Positions 27,105 to 35,220 of a stretch of 64,000 nt of DNA are shown here, piece after piece (within the stretch, counting starts at the first letter, position 1; every line of letters starts with the position of its first letter). The notes under the pieces were generated by a model. It searched no databases, was not told the origin of the DNA, and saw only the letters and a program-made list of their open reading frames with translations. The translations under genes were made by a program, and so were the position numbers. The DNA comes from Sorangium cellulosum (lineage in GTDB: Bacteria; Myxococcota_A; Polyangia; Polyangiales; Polyangiaceae). The stretch is taken from positions 6,278,501-6,342,500 of the forward strand of contig NZ_CP012670.1 in NCBI RefSeq assembly GCF_004135735.1, read 5' to 3'.

Positions 27105-27126
27105 GTGCCACGACTCATCGTGGCAC
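27105..27126. promoter_or_regulatory. Perfect 9-bp inverted repeat between the two serpins
   Basis: GTGCCACGA, a four-base CTCA loop, then TCGTGGCAC, starting four bases after the first serpin stop. There is no T-tract, so it is either a weak terminator or a protein-binding palindrome. Its right arm contains TGGCAC, a hexamer repeated several times in this gap (27121, 27155, 27200, 27212). Confidence 0.6.
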
Positions 27127-27164
27127 AATCCGCAGCGAACGCCCTGCCTCGACTTGGCACAACC

Positions 27165-27201
27165 AGAGACATAGAGACGCTCTCGGAGAGATGTCTCTAT
27201 G
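27165..27201. promoter_or_regulatory. Candidate activator-binding palindrome upstream of serpin 2
   Basis: AGAGACAT at 27165 pairs with ATGTCTCT at 27191, and CATAGAGAC at 27170 pairs exactly with GTCTCTATG at 27193. The nested inverted repeats lie about 40-70 bases upstream of the predicted sigma-54 start site, where an enhancer-binding protein could act. I see no equivalent in front of serpin 1. Confidence 0.5.
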
Positions 27202-27211
27202 GCACACTCTC

Positions 27212-27227
27212 TGGCACGCAGCCTGCA
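27212..27227 (+). promoter_or_regulatory. Sigma-54 -24/-12 promoter of the second serpin gene
   Basis: TGGCACG, then CAGC, then CTGCA, with ten bases between GG and GC. It differs from the serpin-1 promoter by a single base and sits at the same distance (14 bases between box and ATG). The pair therefore seems to have been duplicated together with its promoter, or kept under the same control. Confidence 0.78.
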
Positions 27228-27240
27228 ACGACTCAGCCTC

Positions 27241-28608
27241 ATGAGAACGACCATCGGCTTGGCAGCAATGCTCATGTGGGCTCTTGTGGGTTGCAGCAGC
27301 TCGAACCAGGGCGGCGAGACGGGCGGAGGCGGCTCGCATCAGGGTGAGGGGGGCTCCAACCAGGGCGGGGGCGGCTCGACCGCGGCCCCCGCCGAGTGCT
27401 TCGAGGTGAAGCCCGGCTGCGTGGTGGCCTCGGACGCGGAGCGCATCACGACTCCGGACGTCCCGGCGGAAGATCGGGAGTCGCTCGCGCGCAACAACGC
27501 GAGCTTCGCGCTCGACCTCGGCCGCGCCCTCGACGGCGCGACGAAGAACCTCGTCTACTCGCCCTTCAGCGTCTCGACCGCGCTCGCGATGTCCTACGCG
27601 GGCGCGCGCGGCGACACGAAGGAGGCGATCGCCAAGGCGATGCGCTTCGAGCTGCCGGAGGACCGGTTGCATCCGGCGTTCAACCATGTGGACCTCGAGC
27701 TCCAGAAGCGCGCCGAGAGCACCAGGGAGGGAGGCGGCTTCCGGCTCCGCACGGCCAACGCGCTCTGGTCGCAGCTCGAGCTCACGCTGCAGCAGCCGTT
27801 CTTGAAGGTGCTCGTCGAGAGCTACGGGGCGCCCGTGCGGCTCGCGGACTTCACGAACGCGGAGGAGGCCGAGGGCCTCATCAACACGTGGGTGAGCGAC
27901 CGGACGGATGGCCTGATCCCGAAGCTCCTCGACGGCAACGTGGAGCCGGCCACGCAGCTCGTCCTCGTCAACGCGATCTCCTTCAAGGCGGCGTGGAGCG
28001 AGCCGTTCAAGGAGGAGGCGACCAAGCCCGGGGCGTTCGAGCGCGCCGACGGCACGAGCGTCACCGCCCAGATGATGCGCGGCACGCAGGAGACGCGCCA
28101 CGGCGCCGGCGACGGCTGGGAAGCGGTGGAGCTCCCTTATGCGGGGACCCCCGTCTCGATGGTCGTCGTGATGCCCGATCCGGGGACCGCGGACGCCTTC
28201 GAGGAGTTGCTCGACGGCGCGGCGCTCGAGGAGCTCCTCGACTCGATGCAGCAACGGTCGGTCGATATCACGATGCCGAAGTTCTCGTTCCGCTCGTCCG
28301 CCTCGCTCAAAGAGGCGCTCCAGACGCTCGGCATGGGGGTCGCCTTCAGCCCCGACGCCGATTTCAAGGGGATCATCGCCGAAGGCGAGCTCAATATCCA
28401 GGACGTCATTCACGAGGCGCTCATCGACGTGGACGAGGCCGGCACCGAGGCGGCGGCGGCGACAGCGGTCCTCTTCGAGGTCACGGGCGGGGGCGCCCCC
28501 GTGCCTGCGGAGATCGTCGTGGACCGCCCGTTCTTCTTCTTCATCAAGGACCTGGCGACGGAAGCGATCCTCTTCGCGGGGCGCGTCAACGATCCGACGG
28601 CGCGCTGA
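27241..28608 (+). CDS. Serpin-family lipoprotein (copy 2)
   Basis: About 455 residues from the ATG at 27241, with lipobox WALVGC. It is clearly a tandem duplicate of copy 1: the same linker exit (STAAPxECFEVKPGC) and the same core blocks. The Gly-rich linker is shorter. The hinge GTEAAAATA is kept, but the rest of the reactive loop differs (VLFEVTGGGAPVP versus VVLAVSASGAGPLP), putting P1 near Thr. The body is conserved while the loop is changed, which suggests different target proteases. It is convergent with the EamA transporter gene. Confidence 0.92.
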   Translation: MRTTIGLAAMLMWALVGCSSSNQGGETGGGGSHQGEGGSNQGGGGSTAAPAECFEVKPGCVVASDAERITTPDVPAEDRESLARNNASFALDLGRALDGATKNLVYSPFSVSTALAMSYAGARGDTKEAIAKAMRFELPEDRLHPAFNHVDLELQKRAESTREGGGFRLRTANALWSQLELTLQQPFLKVLVESYGAPVRLADFTNAEEAEGLINTWVSDRTDGLIPKLLDGNVEPATQLVLVNAISFKAAWSEPFKEEATKPGAFERADGTSVTAQMMRGTQETRHGAGDGWEAVELPYAGTPVSMVVVMPDPGTADAFEELLDGAALEELLDSMQQRSVDITMPKFSFRSSASLKEALQTLGMGVAFSPDADFKGIIAEGELNIQDVIHEALIDVDEAGTEAAAATAVLFEVTGGGAPVPAEIVVDRPFFFFIKDLATEAILFAGRVNDPTAR

Positions 28609-28632
28609 GGGCGAGCGACCGACCTCCGCCTC

Positions 28633-29484
28633 TCACGCCTCCGCGGCCGCCGGGCGCGACGCCTGCACCGTCCGCCAGGCGGTCGCGCCGAGGATGACGG
28701 CGCCGCCCACCATCGACCAGACCCCGGGCCGCTCGCCGACGAGGAGGAGCGCCCACACGGGGTTGAGCACCGGCTCCACCAGCACCAGGAGGGAGGCCTC
28801 GAGGGCCGGCGTGTGGCGCACGCCTCGGCCGAAGATGGCGTAGGGGAGGCCGAGCTGCACCGCGCCCAGGAACACGAGGAGCCCGACGTCCAGCGCTCCT
28901 GGCCGGGCCGCGCCGCCCAGCGCGAGCGGCAGGGTGCCGAGCCCCGCGAGGAGATTGCCCCAGAGGAGCACCACGGGGTTCTCGTCCTGGGCCGCCCGGA
29001 GCCCGACGAGCGCCAGCGCGAACATGACCCCGGACACGAGCGCGAGGGCGTTGCCCAGGAGCTGTCCTGCCGAGAGCTGGTCGAGGAAGAAGAGCCCCAT
29101 TCCGGCGACGAAGACGGGAACGGCGAGCTTCTCGCCGCGCGAGGGGCGCTCGCGGAGCAGCCAGGGGCTGAGCAGGAGCACGTACAGCGGGGCGGTGGAC
29201 TGCAGGAAGATGGCGTTCGCGGCCGTGGTCAGCTTGGTGGACTGGACGAACAGCACCATGGTCGCCGCGCTCGCCGCCGCGGCGCCGAGGGTGCGCCACG
29301 TCGGGAGTCGGCGGGCGCCCGGCAACGCGAGGCCCAGCACGAGCGCCGCGATGAGCGAGCGGCCGCAGGTGACCTGCCATGCGTTGAGGGAGATCAGCTT
29401 GATCCCCGCGCCGCCGGTCGACCAGAGGAGCGCGGCGGTCAGGATCAGCAGGCGAGAGCGAACCGTGAGGGGCAGAGAGCTCAT
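28633..29484 (-). CDS. EamA/DMT-family transporter
   Basis: A 283-residue membrane protein with about ten hydrophobic helices in two repeats of EamA type (LLILTAALLWSTGGAGIKLI, AANAIFLQSTAPLYVLLLSP, LLVLVEPVLNPVWALLLVGE). Proteins of this family export metabolites or amino acids; the substrate cannot be read from the sequence. The ATG at 29484 sits before a short polar n-region. It is convergent with serpin 2. Confidence 0.9.
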   Translation of the reverse strand: MSSLPLTVRSRLLILTAALLWSTGGAGIKLISLNAWQVTCGRSLIAALVLGLALPGARRLPTWRTLGAAAASAATMVLFVQSTKLTTAANAIFLQSTAPLYVLLLSPWLLRERPSRGEKLAVPVFVAGMGLFFLDQLSAGQLLGNALALVSGVMFALALVGLRAAQDENPVVLLWGNLLAGLGTLPLALGGAARPGALDVGLLVFLGAVQLGLPYAIFGRGVRHTPALEASLLVLVEPVLNPVWALLLVGERPGVWSMVGGAVILGATAWRTVQASRPAAAEA

Positions 29485-29629
29485 GAGGCTGCGTGTGTCC
29501 CGATCCGGCGGCGAGTCCTATACACGCCCGGACAGGCGCCGTAAATGGCGGTCAGTCGCGTCTCCAGCGCCGCCTCTCTCCGCGCCGCTCGTCCAGGTCG
29601 CGGGCCCCGGTGACCCCGGCAACAGCGGT

Positions 29630-30712
29630 TCAGCGCGGCGAGATCCCCGCGATCCCGCAGGCGAGCTCGGAGAGCATCGTCACGGCCGCGCCGTACGCGC
29701 CGGCGTCCTCGGAGCTCGCGTTGCCCTGCAGGCTCCGCTTGTAGACCCCCTGGGCGATCGCGGCGAGGCGGAAGATGCCGAAGGCCATGAAGTACGGCCA
29801 CGCCTCGATGTCGTCGCGACCGGAGAGCTTGCAGTAGGCGGCGACCATCTCGTCCTCGGTCGGGATCCCGAGCGACGCGACATCGACCCCGGCGAGGCCG
29901 CCGCGACCGGGGAGGTTGATGCGGTACCCCATGCAGGCGTACGCGAGGTCGCTCACCGGATGTCCCAGGGTCGAGAGCTCCCAGTCGAGCGTCGCGAGGA
30001 TCTCGGGGGGAGAGCCGGATGAAAAGACGAGGTTGTCGATCCGGTAATCGCCGTGGACGAGCGTCGTCTCGTCGTTCGCCGGGACGTTGGTGGACAGCCA
30101 GCGCCTGAGCGCCTCCATGGCCGGCACCTCGCCCGTGCGCGAGGCCTCGTACTGCCTCGACCAGCGGTCGACCTGTCGCGCGACGAAGCCGCCGATCTTG
30201 CCGTGATCCGCGAGCCCCACGGCGGCGAAGTCGACGCGGTGGAGCGCCGCGAGCACGCGGATGGTGTCGGCATAGATCGCGCGGCGCTCCTCGGCGGTCC
30301 CGACGTCCGGCAAGGTCGGATCCCAGAAGATCCGCCCGGCGACGTACCGCATGACGAAGAACGGTGTGCCGATCACCGCGTCGTCCTCGCAGAGGGCGAG
30401 CGCGTCCGGCACGGGCACGTCGGTGTCGCGGAGCGCGCGCAGGATCCGGTATTCGCGCTCGACGGCGTGCGCGGACGGAAGGAGCTTGCCGGGTGGCTTC
30501 TTTCGCACGACGAGCTCGAGATCGCCGCCCGCCCCGCCGTGGACGCCCACCCAGTACGTCGGGTTCGACTGGCCGCCCTTGAACTGGGCGACGGTCACGG
30601 TGCCTCCCGCGCAGCCCTCGACGTGCTCGGCGAGCCAGCGGCCGAGGGCCGCCTCGTCGATCCGGTGCGCCTCGCGGGGCGCGCGGGTGCTGCTCGGCGG
30701 GGTGAGCGTCAT
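29630..30712 (-). CDS. Phosphotransferase-family protein (ACAD10/11-like kinase fold)
   Basis: A 360-residue protein with the aminoglycoside-phosphotransferase fold: VAQFKGGQSNPTYWV, catalytic loop LVHGDYRIDNLVF, and metal-binding ATLDWELSTLGHPVSDLAY. In bacteria this subfamily is usually beside acyl-CoA dehydrogenases and resembles the N-terminal kinase part of ACAD10/11, which phosphorylates 4-hydroxyacyl-CoA before elimination. It is divergent from exactly such a gene here, with 49 bases between the starts. A role in hydroxy-fatty-acid breakdown is inferred. Confidence 0.9.
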   Translation of the reverse strand: MTLTPPSSTRAPREAHRIDEAALGRWLAEHVEGCAGGTVTVAQFKGGQSNPTYWVGVHGGAGGDLELVVRKKPPGKLLPSAHAVEREYRILRALRDTDVPVPDALALCEDDAVIGTPFFVMRYVAGRIFWDPTLPDVGTAEERRAIYADTIRVLAALHRVDFAAVGLADHGKIGGFVARQVDRWSRQYEASRTGEVPAMEALRRWLSTNVPANDETTLVHGDYRIDNLVFSSGSPPEILATLDWELSTLGHPVSDLAYACMGYRINLPGRGGLAGVDVASLGIPTEDEMVAAYCKLSGRDDIEAWPYFMAFGIFRLAAIAQGVYKRSLQGNASSEDAGAYGAAVTMLSELACGIAGISPR

Positions 30713-30761
30713 CGCACGTCCGACCCTATCACGCAGGGCGCCCGCCTCCTATACTGCCGCC

Positions 30762-31961
30762 GTGACGATCTCGTTCGAGTTGCCCCCCGAGCTGGCCGAT
30801 CTCCGCCGTCGCGTGCGCGCGTTCGTCGACGAGCACGTCATACCGAACGAGGCGCGGATCCTCGAGGAGGATCGTGAGCGACGGAAGGACACGCTGACGG
30901 CGCTCCGCGAGCGCGCGCGGGCCGAGGGGCTCTTCGTGCCGCACCTGCCCGTGGAGCACGGCGGCCTGGGGCTCGGCATCATGGGCATGTGCGCGGTCTT
31001 TCGCGAGATGGGCCGCTCGCCGCTCGGCGCGGCCTGCTTCAACTGCGATGCGCCGGATCAGGGCAACATGGATCTTCTGCTCAAGGCGGCCTCGCCCGCG
31101 ATCCGCGCGAAGTACCTGGCGCCGCTCGCCCGGGCCGAGATCACGAGTGGTTTCGCGATGACCGAGCCCGCCCCCGGCGCCGGCGCCGATCCGTCGAACC
31201 TGCGCACGCGGGCGGCCCGGGTCGACGGCGGCTGGGTGATCGACGGCCACAAGTGGTACACGACCGGCGGCGGCGAGGCGGCGTTCCTCATCGTGATGGC
31301 GCGGACCTCGGAGGATCCCCGCACCGGGGCGACGATGTTCGTGGTGGATCGCCACGCCGAGGGCGTCGAGCACGTGCGCGACATCCCGGTGATGAGCCCG
31401 CCGGTGCTGGCGCACCGCGAGGCCGAGATGCGCTTCCACGGGGTGCGCGTCGGCGACGAGGCGGTCCTCGGCGGCGTCGGCGAGGGCTTCCTCCTGGCGC
31501 AGCGGCGCCTCGTGCCGGCGCGGCTCACGCACTGCATGCGCTGGCTCGGCTGGGCCGACCGCGCGCTCGCGATGTGCCGCGAGTACGTGCTCACGCGGGA
31601 GAGCTTCGGCAAGACGCTCGCGCACCACCAGATGATCCAGAAGAAGCTCGCGGACGCGGCGTCCGGCCTCCACGCCGGCAACCTGATGACGCTGCACTGC
31701 GCGGCGATGCTCGAGCGGGGCGAGGAGAAGGAGGCGCGGCCTTACTCCTCGATGGCGAAGAACCACGTCGCGCGGCTCCTCTGCCAGGTGCTCGACGACG
31801 CGATCCAGATGCACGGGGCGCTCGGCTACAGCGAGGATATGCCGTTCGCGGTGTGGTACCGCCTCGCGCGGTCCGCGCGCATCGCCGACGGGCCGGACGA
31901 GGTGCACGACGTCGTCGTGGCGCGGGACTTCTTGCGAGGCGCGCTGACGACGCTGATCTGA
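30762..31961 (+). CDS. Acyl-CoA dehydrogenase
   Basis: A 399-residue FAD flavoenzyme from a GTG at 30762 just before the fold begins (FELPPELADLRRRVRAFVDE). Flavin and substrate motifs are SGFAMTEPAPGAGADPSNL, GHKWYTTGGGEAAFL, TRESFGKTLAHHQMIQ and DDAIQMHGALGYSEDMPF. This is the ACAD11/FadE36-type branch usually paired with the phosphotransferase gene encoded divergently. It introduces a double bond alpha-beta to the CoA thioester. Confidence 0.92.
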   Translation: MTISFELPPELADLRRRVRAFVDEHVIPNEARILEEDRERRKDTLTALRERARAEGLFVPHLPVEHGGLGLGIMGMCAVFREMGRSPLGAACFNCDAPDQGNMDLLLKAASPAIRAKYLAPLARAEITSGFAMTEPAPGAGADPSNLRTRAARVDGGWVIDGHKWYTTGGGEAAFLIVMARTSEDPRTGATMFVVDRHAEGVEHVRDIPVMSPPVLAHREAEMRFHGVRVGDEAVLGGVGEGFLLAQRRLVPARLTHCMRWLGWADRALAMCREYVLTRESFGKTLAHHQMIQKKLADAASGLHAGNLMTLHCAAMLERGEEKEARPYSSMAKNHVARLLCQVLDDAIQMHGALGYSEDMPFAVWYRLARSARIADGPDEVHDVVVARDFLRGALTTLI

Positions 31962-32045
31962 GGGGGAGAGGGCGGATTCGCCGGGGGGAGAGGGCGTCGT
32001 CTCCGAGGGGGAGAGGGGGTCGCCGTTGAGGGGGAGAGGGTGCCT
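31962..32045 (+). repeat. Four GGGGGAGAGGG-type direct repeats
   Basis: Immediately after the dehydrogenase stop, the motif GGGGGAGAGGG recurs four times at intervals of about 25-30 bases up to the convergent GrpB gene. The spacers differ. Purine-rich repeats of this type are common intergenic filler in such genomes, and no terminator hairpin is visible. Confidence 0.7.
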
Positions 32046-32052
32046 TCGGCGG

Positions 32053-32655
32053 TCAGCGGATGAGACCGCTCGCGCGGAACATCCGGTCGTAGATGGCGCG
32101 GATCGCGGGCTCCTTGTGCCTGTTGTAGTCCATCACGGTGCCGCCTCGCGCCGAGATCTCGGCGGCGGCCGCGAGCTTGGCGCGGCGGTAGAGGTCGAGC
32201 TCCTCCGGATGGTCGATGAGCCACCTCCGGAACATGCGATGGCGGATCACCTCCGGGCAATCGGGGCCGAAGACGTGCACGTTGCTGTTCGGCTCGGCGA
32301 GCGTGAGGAGGCGGTGCTCGTGCCAGTCCGGCTCGCGGACGACCAGCGTGAATCCGGCGCTCGACAGGGCGGGGACGTACGCGCGCTCGTCGGCGGGATC
32401 GGCGACGGTGAGGTCGACGTCGATCGTCGGCTTGGCGGGCAATCGCGGGACCGAGGTCGAGCCGACGTGCTCGATCGCGAGCGCGGCTTCGCCGAGGGCG
32501 GCGCGGATTCGCTGCGCGATGAGGTCGAACTGCTGCGGCCAGCGCGCGTCGGGGTCGACCACGACGATCGGCGCGGGCCTGGGGGGGCCGTTCACCCAGG
32601 GGTCGTGGTCGGGGGCGGGCTCGTGGTGCTTGGTGATCTCCTCGGGGGTGGGCAT
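32053..32655 (-). CDS. GrpB/UPF0157 family protein (nucleotidyltransferase fold)
   Basis: A 200-residue protein. It has the GrpB pattern IEHVGSTSVPRLPAKPTIDVDL, HEHRLLTL, NVHVFGPDCPEVIRHRMFRRWL and a C-terminal NRHKEPAIRAIYDRM. The GS...D.D arrangement is that of minimal nucleotidyltransferases. Substrates are unknown. The N-terminus has an extra 30 residues rich in His and Pro. It is convergent with the dehydrogenase gene. Confidence 0.92.
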   Translation of the reverse strand: MPTPEEITKHHEPAPDHDPWVNGPPRPAPIVVVDPDARWPQQFDLIAQRIRAALGEAALAIEHVGSTSVPRLPAKPTIDVDLTVADPADERAYVPALSSAGFTLVVREPDWHEHRLLTLAEPNSNVHVFGPDCPEVIRHRMFRRWLIDHPEELDLYRRAKLAAAAEISARGGTVMDYNRHKEPAIRAIYDRMFRASGLIR

Positions 32656-33215
32656 GGTGCGGGGCAGAGAGTGTAGTACACGACTGGTCGAGGTTGTCCC
32701 TGGGTGGTGGGGGGAGGAAAGGTCTTCCGGGCTGCCCGGCGCGCGGCGAACACCCCTCCGGGGACCTACGGGATCGACGCAGAACCAGGAACCAGGGATC
32801 CGGGAACGGATCTGGGCGGCGCTCGGTGTCGCCGTGTCGCCGTAACGGCTGCTCGGATCACGTCGGAATACGCGGAGATGGCGCGCGATGGCGTCCGTCG
32901 GGCGGTCGCGCAGCAGAGCGTGGGGTTCTCCTCACGCCAGCAAGGCGACGCTTCCGGCTGCCGAAGAGGCCTCGGCCGTCCGCTGACGTGGCAGCTCCCA
33001 GCAACGTAGCCAGCGGCTGCAGCGCGCCGCATCGTTGCGTCGTTCGGTTCGTCCGATCCCCTCGTATCGGAGGCTTGACATGGCGGGTTGTCCATTGGTA
33101 CATCCTCACGATGCGTAGGAGAGACACAAAATGCAGATTCGAATGCATCGGCGGTCCACGGATGCAATGCACGATACCCCCCTCTCTGCAGGGACCAGCG
33201 TACCGATGAGGCACC
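32656..33215. other. 560-base gap at the left edge of a lower-GC accessory patch
   Basis: Base composition shifts here from very GC-rich to more balanced. Short open frames exist on both strands, but none has convincing codon use, a start signal or a recognisable domain. A few Asn/Ile/Met-rich frames end near 33209. I see no clear att site or terminal repeat. Confidence 0.45.
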
Positions 33216-33833
33216 ATGTCACGACCAATTGTTCATGACTTTACCCGGGCCGTCCAGCGCCTGACCTGGGTGAAAGAAGCGCGCGCCTACCACGTGTCCG
33301 CAGAGAATCGGCTCGTTGCTGAGACTGGGGTCCACGCAGACTCGCTGCGGCAGGGGCTCTACCTGTATCTGTACAGCAACAGCGGTGAGACCCACCCAAT
33401 CAGAAACAAGAATAGACACCACCACCCACCGGACGGTGCCGTGATCTGTCCGCCCGGCTACTGCACGCTCAAGAGTGGCATGTTTCGACACGGCTTGCAT
33501 GAGCATATCAGGAGGAACGTTCATGCCCATCTCTGGCGTCCAGATGCGACCCCCCGGCAAGACCATCTTACCCCGCAGGTGATAGCTTGGTTCCTCGTGT
33601 TTGAAACCGATCCGCTTGGCCCTCCACCGCTCGGCGCAAGGCAGAAAACTCGGGAGAAGTATTACAACTTCATGGTTCGAAAATGGTTATCCGAGCGCAA
33701 CCTGAACGACCCTCGACAAAGCGAGCTATCCGAGCATCGCTGGATTCCTCCTCATACGACAACGCCTCCGCTTGCTCCGGAGGATGGGCGGGGGTTTCTC
33801 GAGAACCTTCTCGCGAGCAATCCGGACTGGTAG
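33216..33833 (+). CDS. Orphan protein of unknown function in accessory patch
   Basis: A 205-residue protein with no signal peptide or membrane segment. It is rich in His and Arg (NRHHHPPDGAVICPPGYC, GLHEHIRRNVHAHLW) and has a C-terminal helical stretch (KTREKYYNFMVRKWLSERNL). I recognise no family. Coding is supported by length in a lower-GC context and by amino-acid make-up unlike the Arg/Ala/Pro shadows around it. Codon use differs from flanking genes, which suggests acquisition. Confidence 0.55.
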   Translation: MSRPIVHDFTRAVQRLTWVKEARAYHVSAENRLVAETGVHADSLRQGLYLYLYSNSGETHPIRNKNRHHHPPDGAVICPPGYCTLKSGMFRHGLHEHIRRNVHAHLWRPDATPRQDHLTPQVIAWFLVFETDPLGPPPLGARQKTREKYYNFMVRKWLSERNLNDPRQSELSEHRWIPPHTTTPPLAPEDGRGFLENLLASNPDW

Positions 33834-33961
33834 GCTCCTGGGGCACGTGAAATTGTCTAGGAGGCTGACATGGTGTGCTCGCCTCCGCTCGCCACGTACG
33901 GAGAGACGACTGCCTAAAAAAAATAACGTTTTCGCGGCGGCGGAGCGGCGCTCCGACCTGC

Positions 33962-34245
33962 GTTGAAACGCAACTTCGTCGATCCGAAGCAAGTCGAACA
34001 CCTTCCAGTCGCGCTGCATGGTGTGGCTGAAAAAGAAGCGGAGCGCGTGCTCGGCGATGTTGATGCTCGATGGCGCCAGCTTCCTCTCGGAGGTAGAGGA
34101 AGTATGCGCGGACGTCCTCGTCCGTGATCGCCTCCGGCTCCCGCGCTACCCGATCGATGAACTGCCGCACCGCGAGCAGGTATCCCTCCTGCGTCCGCGG
34201 TCGAAGGTCGCGCAGCCGCTGGGGCAGCGACGACGCCTCGCGCAT
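33962..34245 (-). pseudogene. Broken tyrosine recombinase/integrase, N-terminal SAM-like domain
   Basis: From the ATG at 34245 the minus strand reads MREASSLPQRLRDLRPRTQE, then GYLLAVRQFIDRV, then ITDEDVRAYFLYLREE. After a frameshift near 34100 it continues KLAPSSINIAEHALRFFFSH, then TMQRDWKVFDLLRI. Together these form the core-binding domain of phage/transposon integrases. The catalytic domain with Arg/His/Tyr is missing. It marks past mobility of this patch. Confidence 0.72.
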
Positions 34246-34317
34246 GCGCTCGCCGCACGTCCGCCAGCGCGACCACGTCGTGGTTGTCAGGGCAACCCTC
34301 GGAGGGTATGATCGAGC

Positions 34318-34647
34318 ATGCCGTCGAAGGATCAGGTCGCTCGGGAGCTCATCGCGGAGCACTTCGCGATCGAGCCGCATCTTCAAGCTGTCTATCGCAT
34401 CGTCGCGGATAACGAAGCCAGCGCGACCGAGCCTATCAAGCTGCTGGAGGTCAACGCCGCGACCGTGGCCACGGGAGGCGTTACTCCGTTCGAGTTTGCG
34501 CCGACCCAGGACGTTCCATTCCCAACGGTCATCGCTGAAGTGACGCCCGCGGAGTTCGAGGCGCTTCAGACGGATGGTTCGAAGCTTCCGAAAGGTTGGA
34601 GGCTGGACCGCGCGCAGAGGTTTACGCGCGACGAGTTGGCAGCGTGA
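34318..34647 (+). CDS. Small orphan protein, first gene of a coupled pair
   Basis: A 109-residue acidic to neutral protein with no membrane segment. The N-terminal half is helical (QVARELIAEHFAIEPHLQAV, VYRIVADNE). The rest looks like beta strands ending in LPKGWRLDRAQRF. I recognise no family. Its TGA overlaps the ATG of the next gene (TGATG at 34645-34649), so the two products are probably made in fixed ratio. A small partner followed by a helical protein is a layout seen in toxin-antitoxin and small defence modules, but nothing here proves it. Confidence 0.65.
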   Translation: MPSKDQVARELIAEHFAIEPHLQAVYRIVADNEASATEPIKLLEVNAATVATGGVTPFEFAPTQDVPFPTVIAEVTPAEFEALQTDGSKLPKGWRLDRAQRFTRDELAA

Positions 34648-35183
34648 TGGACGCTGAGGTTAGACGTCAAGCCTTTGCCGTTGCGTTCGCGACTCAAGGG
34701 CGGTCGGATTGGGACGTCTACAAGCATTTCTCGGCGCTCACGAAACCCAGCTTCCCGCAATGTCACACACTCCACCACCTCCAGATGGCGACCGAGAAGA
34801 TCGCCAAGGCGTACCGCATCCGCGACACCGCCGCGGACGTGGACGAGCTGGTGAAGCATCACACCGGGTTCGTCGAGTTCATCAATCAGTTCTTCCGCTG
34901 CGAAACGATTCGGAACGAATATCGAGGGCAGGACGCAGCGCTGCAGACTCTTCAGCGGAATGCGACAGCCCTCGCTCGGGAGATCGAGAAGCTCGCACCC
35001 GCTACCGGCCGACTGTCGTCACCCGAGAACGCCGAGTATCCGTGGGAGCGTGACGAAAAGATCCTCGTTCCGTGCACCTTTGATTTTCCGAACCTTACCA
35101 TGCTGCGGCAGGCAAGCGGTCGGGCGGTCATGAACCTTGTTGAGCGAGCTTTTAACGATTTCGAGCGATTGCGCATCCAGTAG
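34647..35183 (+). CDS. Helical orphan protein, possibly HEPN-like, second gene of the pair
   Basis: A 178-residue protein from the overlapping ATG at 34647. It is mostly helical: RSDWDVYKHFSALTKPSFPQ, then LHHLQMATEKIAKAYRI, which recalls the HEPN helix pattern (two amphipathic helices with EK...KA). The classical HEPN nuclease motif RxxxxH is not obvious; the nearest is RNEYRG. The C-terminus has a short beta region (EKILVPCTFDFPN) and a final helix. The HEPN idea is weak. Codon use is less GC-rich than the flanks. Confidence 0.6.
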   Translation: MDAEVRRQAFAVAFATQGRSDWDVYKHFSALTKPSFPQCHTLHHLQMATEKIAKAYRIRDTAADVDELVKHHTGFVEFINQFFRCETIRNEYRGQDAALQTLQRNATALAREIEKLAPATGRLSSPENAEYPWERDEKILVPCTFDFPNLTMLRQASGRAVMNLVERAFNDFERLRIQ

Positions 35184-35220
35184 GTCACATACGCTTCCCT
35201 TATCGGCGGGCGAGTGCTCG

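Noticed and set aside
31962-32045. GGGGGAGAGGG repeats as regulatory sites
   Set aside because: They lie between convergent genes after a stop codon, so a promoter role is unlikely.
32656-33215. Several short frames of 100-170 codons
   Set aside because: Composition and overlap on both strands look random. No start signal or domain.
33216-33833. HNH or phage protein call for the orphan gene
   Set aside because: His-rich strings tempt a nuclease call, but no ordered HNH or metal motif is present.
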